Below, piece by piece: positions 57,890 through 64,000 of a stretch of DNA of 64,000 nt. Every line of letters begins with the position of its first letter. The stretch's first letter is position 1. The translations under genes were made by a program, and so were the position numbers. This DNA comes from Planococcus citri (Eukaryota > Arthropoda > Insecta > Hemiptera > Pseudococcidae), in the NCBI RefSeq assembly GCF_950023065.1, contig NC_088681.1:16182001-16246000 (forward strand), read 5' to 3'. The notes under the pieces were generated by a model. It saw only the letters and a program-made list of their open reading frames with translations, did not search any database and was not told where the DNA came from.

Positions 57890-60800
57890 GCCCAAAAATT
57901 ATGTCATGATTCTCGAAAAAAAATGATTCTCTGTAGATTTTTGAAAAAGTATCCTGCGACCTATCAAAATAGGTTAAAATTACACGAAAAATTCAAATAT
58001 TTTGATGAAAACGTTTTTTGAGCATTTTTTGAAGAATTTTGAGTTTATAATATTGTGTTATGATTTTTGAAAAAGTGTCATATTCGACCTATAAAAATAG
58101 GTTAATACTTCACGAAAAATTCAATTAATATACTCGTATCAATGAAAATGTTTTTTTTTTTTGAGCATCAATTACGCGAATGAGAATTATTCGAAATGCT
58201 TTGAAACCTCATTAAAAATTAATGAAGTATTTCCCAAAAAGGAGACAAGTAGCTCAAAATTCTTCAAAAGTGTGCAAAGAGTTTAAATGTAAAATTTTGG
58301 CTTTCTGCAGAAATTTTTACCCATTTCAATAAATCACACGTTATGACACTTTCTTCAAAAATCTCGAAAATAATCAACCAATTTTGAGTTTTAAAACGCT
58401 TCAAAAATCCTACCTAGAACAAATTTTTTTTCGAAAAATTCGCATTTCTTTAGAATTTTAATCAATTTTGATAGGTAACATGTTGCTATTTTCAAAAATT
58501 CCTAAAATCATGACCCGATGGCGGGCTCAAAATTCTTCAAAAATACTCAAAAAACATTTTCGAGGAAATATTTGAATTTCTGGCAAAATCTTGATCTATT
58601 TTGATTGGTTGCATGTGACTTTTTCAAAATTTCCAAAAATCACTACCTCAATTTTGAGCTCAAAATGCTTCGAAAATACTCAAAAAACATTTTGGACGAA
58701 ATATTTGAATTTATGGCAAAATTTTGATCTATTTTGATAGGTCGCATGTCACCTTTTCAAAACGTTGTTTGTTAGAATATTTGAATTTTTCGTAAAATTT
58801 TAACTCATTTCGATAAGTCGCATGTCGCTTTTTCAGAAATTCCAAAAATCATTACCTCAATTTTGGGCTTGAAATTCCTCGAAAATACTCAAAAAACATT
58901 TTTAATGAAACATTTGAATTTTTCACAAAATTTTGATGCATTTTGATTGATCGCACGTTACTTTTTCAAAACTTCCAAAAATCACTACCTCAATTTTGAG
59001 CTCAAAATACTTCGAAAATACTCAAAAAACATTTTGGACGAAATATTTGAATTTATGGCAAAAGGCTATAGGTGGATAAGTATGGTGAATTTGCCCCCGA
59101 GAGCTTCAGGTTTGATATTTGCATGGAAGGTTGGTACCCTTGAGCACCTTCCGCACGAAAGTTTCAGACCCCCAGGACCCCCCGTTTTTGAGAAACCCCC
59201 CCCTTTTCTAAAATTACAATAAAAATTTTTTTCTCAGCCCCATGTGAACCGATTTTTTTAATTTTTTGGTATGTTGTAAACATCCATAAGAGGCATCCCC
59301 ACAAAAAATTTCAACCCCCTCCCCCCATATTTTCCCCTCAAAATGGTGTTTTTTAGTTTTGTTTGCCCGTTTTAGCAATGATCATGATTCGGCACAAAAA
59401 TGCGAATAGCATTTTTAAATGTATTCTTGACTCCTACAAAACATATATTTTTTTCAAAAAAAATTTTTTGGTGGGCCGTGGTCAAAAATTGAAAAAACCA
59501 ACAGAGGGGGTTAAAAATGGATTCTGGTGTAAATCATTGTTTTTGGTAAACAAGGTGTCGTTTCCATATGAATCGAACCCCCCGAACACGAATATGACGC
59601 CCAATCTTATGCTACCCTCATCCACACCCCTCCAGCGCCTCTGCCCCTTCTCAATTTTTACTATATCAAAAGTTCAGCTATTTTCGTAATATTGGTGTCG
59701 TTTCCAAATGAATCGAACCCCCCGAACACGAATATGACGTCCAATTTTACGCTACCCTCATCCACACCCTTCCAGCGCCTCTGCCCCCTTCTCAATTTTT
59801 ACTATACGAGTATTAAAAGTTGAGCTATTTTCGTAATGTTGGTATTGATTCCATATGGATCGAACCCCCCGAACACGAATATGACGTCCAATTTTACGCT
59901 ACCCTCAACCACACCCCTCCAGTGCCTTAGCCCCCACCTCAATTCCTACTATATTAAATATTGAGCTATTTTTATAATGTTGGTATCGTTTCCATATGAA
60001 TCGAACCCTCCGAACACGAATATGAATTCCAATTTTTTGCTACCCTCATCCACACCCCTCCCCAGTGCCTCTGCCCCAACTCAATTTTCACTATATATTG
60101 AAAGTTCAGATATTTTCAAAATGTTGGTGTCGTTTCCATATGAATCTAACACCCCGAATACGAATATGAAGTCCAATTTTATGCTAACCGCAACCACAAC
60201 CATTTACAGTGCCTCCGCCCCCACCTAAACCATAAATGATTTCACCAACTCTGATCAATCTTCTACAAATAATTACTCGGGTTGTTATTACTTTTAAAAG
60301 TATGTTTCGCGAAGGTTGAAAACTCGTAAAACAATGACCATCGCAAGGTTCAAACTTTAACATTCAAGTTTCGAGGTTTCCATTCGTGCCAAAATGACAC
60401 CCAGCATTATGAGAATAGGTTTAGCGTTTCGAATAATAAAAATTGTCGAGCTAGCTGTAGCCTGAAAGGCGATGGATAAGAGTAGAGCTAAATTGGACTC
60501 CATATTCGTGTTCGGGGTGTTCGACTCATGAAGAACCGACACCAACATTATGAAAATATCTGAACTTTCAATATAGTGAAAATTGAGTTGGGGCAGACGC
60601 ACTGGGGAGGGGTGTGGATGAGGGTAGCGTAAAATTGGACGTCATATTCGTGTTCGGGGGGTTCGATTCATTTGGAAACGACACCAATATTACGAAAATA
60701 GCGCCTGAACTTTTGATATAGTAAAAATTGAGAAGGGGGCAGAGGCGCTGGAGGGGTGTGGATGAGGGTAGCATAAGATTGGGCGTCATATTCGTGTTCG

Positions 60801-63010
60801 GGTGGTTCGATTCATATGGAAACGACACCTTGTTTACCAAAAACAATGATTTACACCAGAATCCATTTTTAACTCCCTCTGTTAGTTTTTTCAATTTTTG
60901 ACCACGGCCCACCAAAAATTTTTTTTTGAAAAAAATATATGTTTTGTAGGAGTCAAGAATACATTTAAAAATGCTATTCGCATTTTTGTGCCGAATCATG
61001 ATCATTGCTAAAACGGGCAAACAAAACTAAAAAACGCCATTTTGAGAGGAAAATATGGGGGGAGGGGGTTGAAATTTTTTGTGGGGATGCCTCTTATGGA
61101 TGTTTACAACATACCAAAAAATTAAAAAAATCGGTTCACATGGGGCTGAGAAAAAAATTTTTATTGTAATTTTAGAAAAGGGGGGGTTTCTCAAAAACGG
61201 GGGGTCCTGGGGGTCTGAAACTTTCGTGACGGAAGGTGCTCAAGGGTACCAACCTTCCATGCAAATATCAACCCTGAAGCTCTCGGGGGCAAATTCACCA
61301 TACTTATCCACCTATAGCCTTTTGATCTATTTTGATAGGTCGCATGTCATCTTTTCAAAACGTACAAAAATCATTACCTCAATTCTGAACTCAAAATTGT
61401 TCGAAAATGCTCAAAAAAATTTGTTGTTAGAATATTTGAATTGCTCGCAAAATTTCAATTCATTTTGATAAATTGTATGGTGCTTTTTCAGAAATTTCAA
61501 AAATCATTACCTCAATTTTAGGCTCAAAATTCCTCGAAACTACTCAAAAAAATGAAACATTCGAATTTTTCTCAAAATTTTGATCCATTTTGATTGGGTC
61601 GCATGTCACTTTTTCAAAAGTTCAAAAAATCATTACTTCAATTTCAAAAATTATGACTCAATATTGGGCTCAAAATTCTTCAAAAATGCTCAAAAAATAT
61701 TTTCGACGAAACATTTGAATTTCTCGCAAAATTTTGATCTACTTTGTTAGGTTAAATGCGGTCGAATGTCACTTTTTCAAAAATTCCAAAAAAATCATTA
61801 CCTCAATTTTGGGCTCAAAAAACTTCGAAAATACTCAAAAAAATATTTTCGACGAAACATTTGAATTTCTCGCATAACTTTGATATATTTTGATAGGTCG
61901 CATGTCTTTTTTCAAAACTTCCAAAAATCATTACCTCAATTTTGGGCTCAAAATTCCTCGAAAATACTCAAAAAACATTTTTAATGAAACATTTGAATTT
62001 TTCACAAAATTTTGATCCATTTTGATTGGTCGTATGTCACTTTTTCAAAAGTTCAAAAAATCATTTCTTCAATTTCAAAAATCATGACTCAATATTGGGC
62101 TCAAAATTCTTCAAAAATGCTCAAAAAATATTTTCGACGAAACATTTGAATTTCTCGCAAAATTTTGATCTACTTTGTCAGGTTGCATGCTCTCGAATGT
62201 CACTTTTTCAAAAATTCCAAAAAATCATTACTTACACTCAATTTTGTGCTCAAAATACTTCGAAAATACTCAAAAAAATATTTTCGACGAAATATTTGAA
62301 TTTCTCGCGAAATTTTGATCTATTTTGATAGGTCACATGTCTTTTTTTCAAAACTTCCAAAAATCATTACCTCAATATTCTGGGCTCAAAATTGTTCAAA
62401 AATGCTCAAAAAATTTTTTTGTTAGAATATTTGAATTCATCGAAAAATTTTAACTCATTTTGATAAGTCGCTTCTCGCTTTTTCAAAAAATCCAAAAATA
62501 ATTACCTCAATTTTTGGGCTCAAAATACTTCAAAAATACTCAAAAACCATTTTTGACGAGACATTTGAATTTCTCGCGAAATTTTGGTCACAAAGTTCCA
62601 AAAATCATTGGTTCATTACCTTAATTCTGGGCTCAAAATTGTTAGGAAGTTCTTTTAAAAAATGTTTGTTAGAATAATTTGAATTTCTCGCTAAATTTTA
62701 ACCTATTTTGATAGGTCGCATGTCGCTTTTTCAAAAATTAAAAAAATCATTACCCAATATTGGGCACAAAATTCTTCAAAAATACTCGAAAAACATTTTT
62801 AATGAAACATTTGAATTTTCCCCAAAATTTTGATCCATTTCCATTGGTCGCATGTCACTTTTTCAAAAGTTCAAAAAATCATGACTTAATATTGGGCTCA
62901 AAATTCTTCAAAAATACTCAAAAAAACATTTTCGACTAAACATTTGAATTCCTTGCAAAATTTTGATATATTTTGATAGGTCGCATGTCACTTTTTTAAA
63001 AAATTCCAAA
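57890..63010. repeat. About 130-bp AT-rich tandem array interrupted by a fold-back element
   Basis: The unit reads GGGCTCAAAATTCTTCAAAA, ATACTCAAAAAACATTTT, CGACGAAACATTTGAATTTC, TCGCAAAATTTTGATCTATT, TTGATAGGTCGCATGTCACT, TTTTCAAAA and ATCATTACCTCAATTTT. About 20 copies at 57890-59063 and 61320-63010; the first few (57890-58300) are in mixed orientation. The 59064-61319 element splits it. Confidence 0.9.
59064..61319. mobile_element. 2.26-kb fold-back transposon with about 700-bp near-identical arms
   Basis: The left end is GGCTATAGGTGGATAAGTAT and the right end is ATACTTATCCACCTATAGCC. The arms (about 59064-59790 and about 60590-61319) are almost identical in reverse complement. Inner parts carry tandem units of about 140 bp with GAATCGAACCCCCCGAACAC, GAATATGACGTCCAATTTTA, CGCTACCCTCATCCACACCC and a C-rich end. 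The flanks are AAAA and TTTT; the intact neighbour unit reads GGCAAAATTTTGATC, so the insertion split AAAA|TTTT with no visible duplication. Paired 100-150 codon ORFs in both arms (starting MPVLAMIMIRHKNAN) are simply the same arm sequence and have no known domain. Confidence 0.85.
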
Positions 63011-63695
63011 AAACTATTACTTTCCTCAAATTTTGGTTTAAGTAACATTTCTTTTAAATACTCAAAAAACAATAGATCTCGTTTTGAAAATTAATTGTTG
63101 GAAATCAGCTGAAAAAACGTCTTCTGAGTAACTTTCCCCGAATTTTCAAATTATATTTTACAACTTTTGTGTCCAATGCATCGTGAGTACTTGAACATTG
63201 ACCTTGAAAGTTCAGCTTGAAGCTTTTAAAATTTCAATTATCGATTTTGAAATTAAATCTTCTATTTATTCCCTTCAATGTCTCACGAACAGATTCGCTG
63301 TAACTCGATCCAGTCTTGAGATATTATTTTTCAAACTTTGACCGGTAGTTTCGCAAAAAATGCTTGAAAATGAAGACTTTTGCCCTGTTTTCCCCTCATC
63401 CCCTGAAGGCTTAGGACAGAAATCATGGCGACTATTTTATTAGACCATCCAGAGGAACACTTCAAAATTAACTAGAGTAAAATCGGAGACCTCATGCCAA
63501 TTTTTGTTCTGCTTATAATGCAATCTGTCATAAGAATCCTACTATCTGTATACAAAACTTCCATTACACGTAATATTTTCAAAAAAAATACGATTTGAAC
63601 TCGATAAAAAATCCAATTTCGAATTTTAATCGTCTTTCGACCCTTTAAAAATCGAATCGAATAATTTCCCACGAAAAAAAATCACAAAAAATATT
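63011..63695. other. AT-rich unique sequence, 3' flank of the tRNA gene
   Basis: No gene is recognised. Six A at 63686-63691 and eight A at 63674-63681 on + are T runs on - directly after the tRNA, suitable as RNA polymerase III terminators. Confidence 0.5.
63686..63691 (-). terminator. Pol III terminator (T6) of tRNA-Ile
   Basis: Six T on the - strand start 5 nt past the tRNA 3' end, and a T8 run (63674-63681) follows as back-up. Confidence 0.7.
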
Positions 63696-63769
63696 TGGCC
63701 CATGGGGGGATCGAACCCACGACCTTCGCGTTATTAGCACGACGCTCTAACCAACTGAGCTAATGGGCC
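63696..63769 (-). tRNA. tRNA-Ile (AAU anticodon)
   Basis: This is a 74-nt cloverleaf read on -. The acceptor GGCCCAT/ATGGGCC pairs perfectly, with discriminator A. D arm is GCTC/GAGC with an AGTTGGTTA loop. The anticodon stem is TCGTG/CGCGA with loop CTAATAA, giving anticodon AAT. The variable loop is AGGTC, and the T loop TTCGATC. Internal promoters are intact: A box TAGCTCAGTTGG and B box GGTTCGATCC. The T stem is GTGGG against CCCCC, so pair 50-64 is T-C instead of the usual T-A. No intron. T6 lies 4-5 nt past the 3' end. Transcription is antisense to the host gene. It is likely functional, but the mismatch leaves open a pseudogene. Confidence 0.92.
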
Positions 63770-64000
63770 AGGTTATGAATCTTGGCGGTTTTCACGATAC
63801 ACAAGCCACGTTTCGTAACACAATCAGTGTTGCCATTCTATACCAACTTAAACGTAGTGTTCCTCATATCTCCACATCCAAACCGGATAAACTTCCTGGC
63901 TCTTCTAATAAACCCTTCCCCTTCAGCCTCCTTCCTGTCTCGATGACGACGACGACGATTCAAATACACACACATTCCATAATATTATATCGACGTCGAA
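63770..64000. other. Unique sequence upstream of the tRNA
   Basis: No gene. A (GAC)n microsatellite is at about 63942-63956. The region is too short to judge. Confidence 0.4.

Larger units (their letters stand above)
57556..64000 (+). other. Intron of KAT7-like gene (5' part, at least 6.4 kb)
   Basis: It begins gtgaga after ISIK. The following family sequence (helix-turn-helix part of the MYST domain) is not found before the window ends. Confidence 0.75.

Noticed and set aside
59363..61020. Matching 108- and 150-codon ORFs on + and - (MPVLAMIMIRHK...)
   Set aside because: They are the two arms of one inverted repeat, and the C-terminal parts are translated tandem repeats. No domain is visible, so I treat them as transposon arm sequence and not as genes.

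Overview
This is eukaryotic, AT-rich, repeat-laden nuclear DNA, almost certainly from an insect. Three spliced exons of a MYST-family histone acetyltransferase, nested intronless-CDS 7TM genes, jockey-type non-LTR retrotransposon debris and many TA-flanked fold-back (MITE-like) elements all fit an insect. A hemipteran such as a scale insect is possible, but that is only an impression from base composition and repeat style.

The whole window lies inside one gene on the + strand: the catalytic core of a KAT7/HBO1 (Drosophila chameau) orthologue. Exons lie at 2906-3092, 44878-44971 and 57409-57555. They join in frame to give an uninterrupted piece of the MYST domain, including the autoacetylated Lys, the catalytic Cys, the acetyl-CoA loop and the catalytic Glu. 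The introns between them are about 41.8 kb and 12.4 kb. The 5' half of the gene and the last exons are outside the window.

Nested in the large intron on the - strand are two paralogous seven-transmembrane genes: a truncated or frameshifted copy (about 19.2-20.1 kb) and an intact copy (24507-25376). They share a short 5'UTR intron and similar upstream DNA, and their TM5-TM7 part resembles methuselah/class B receptors. A tRNA-Ile(AAU) gene lies on the - strand at 63696-63769.

The rest is intronic DNA dominated by repeats. (1) Arrays of TTCGCGAA-like units lie at 0.2-2.4, 26-27.1 and 34.9-36.65 kb. (2) Four arrays built around AGGTCA-N-TGACCT lie at 4.9-5.5, 30.35-31.4, 42.5-43.5 and 49.65-50.45 kb; the core is identical to a perfect IR1/PAL1 ecdysone-receptor-type element. 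(3) Oligo-A/T arrays containing GCAAAAA or GCCAAAA lie at 4-6, 21.5-22.6 and 46.8-47.7 kb. (4) Units of about 130 bp occur at 57.9-63 kb, and a separate unit family of about 125-145 bp occurs at 10.4-11.6, 44.1-44.6 and 59.5-60.2 kb. (5) Fold-back elements lie at 8.1, 10.4-11.7, 16.9-18.5, 23.0-24.0, 37.2-37.7 and 59.1-61.3 kb. (6) Dead non-LTR retrotransposon pieces are an RNase H at 11.8-12.2 kb, an RT tail at 16.3-16.75 kb and a gag at 51.1-52.1 kb. Between these lie unique blocks with no recognisable gene, some GC-richer, which are candidates for intronic regulatory DNA.
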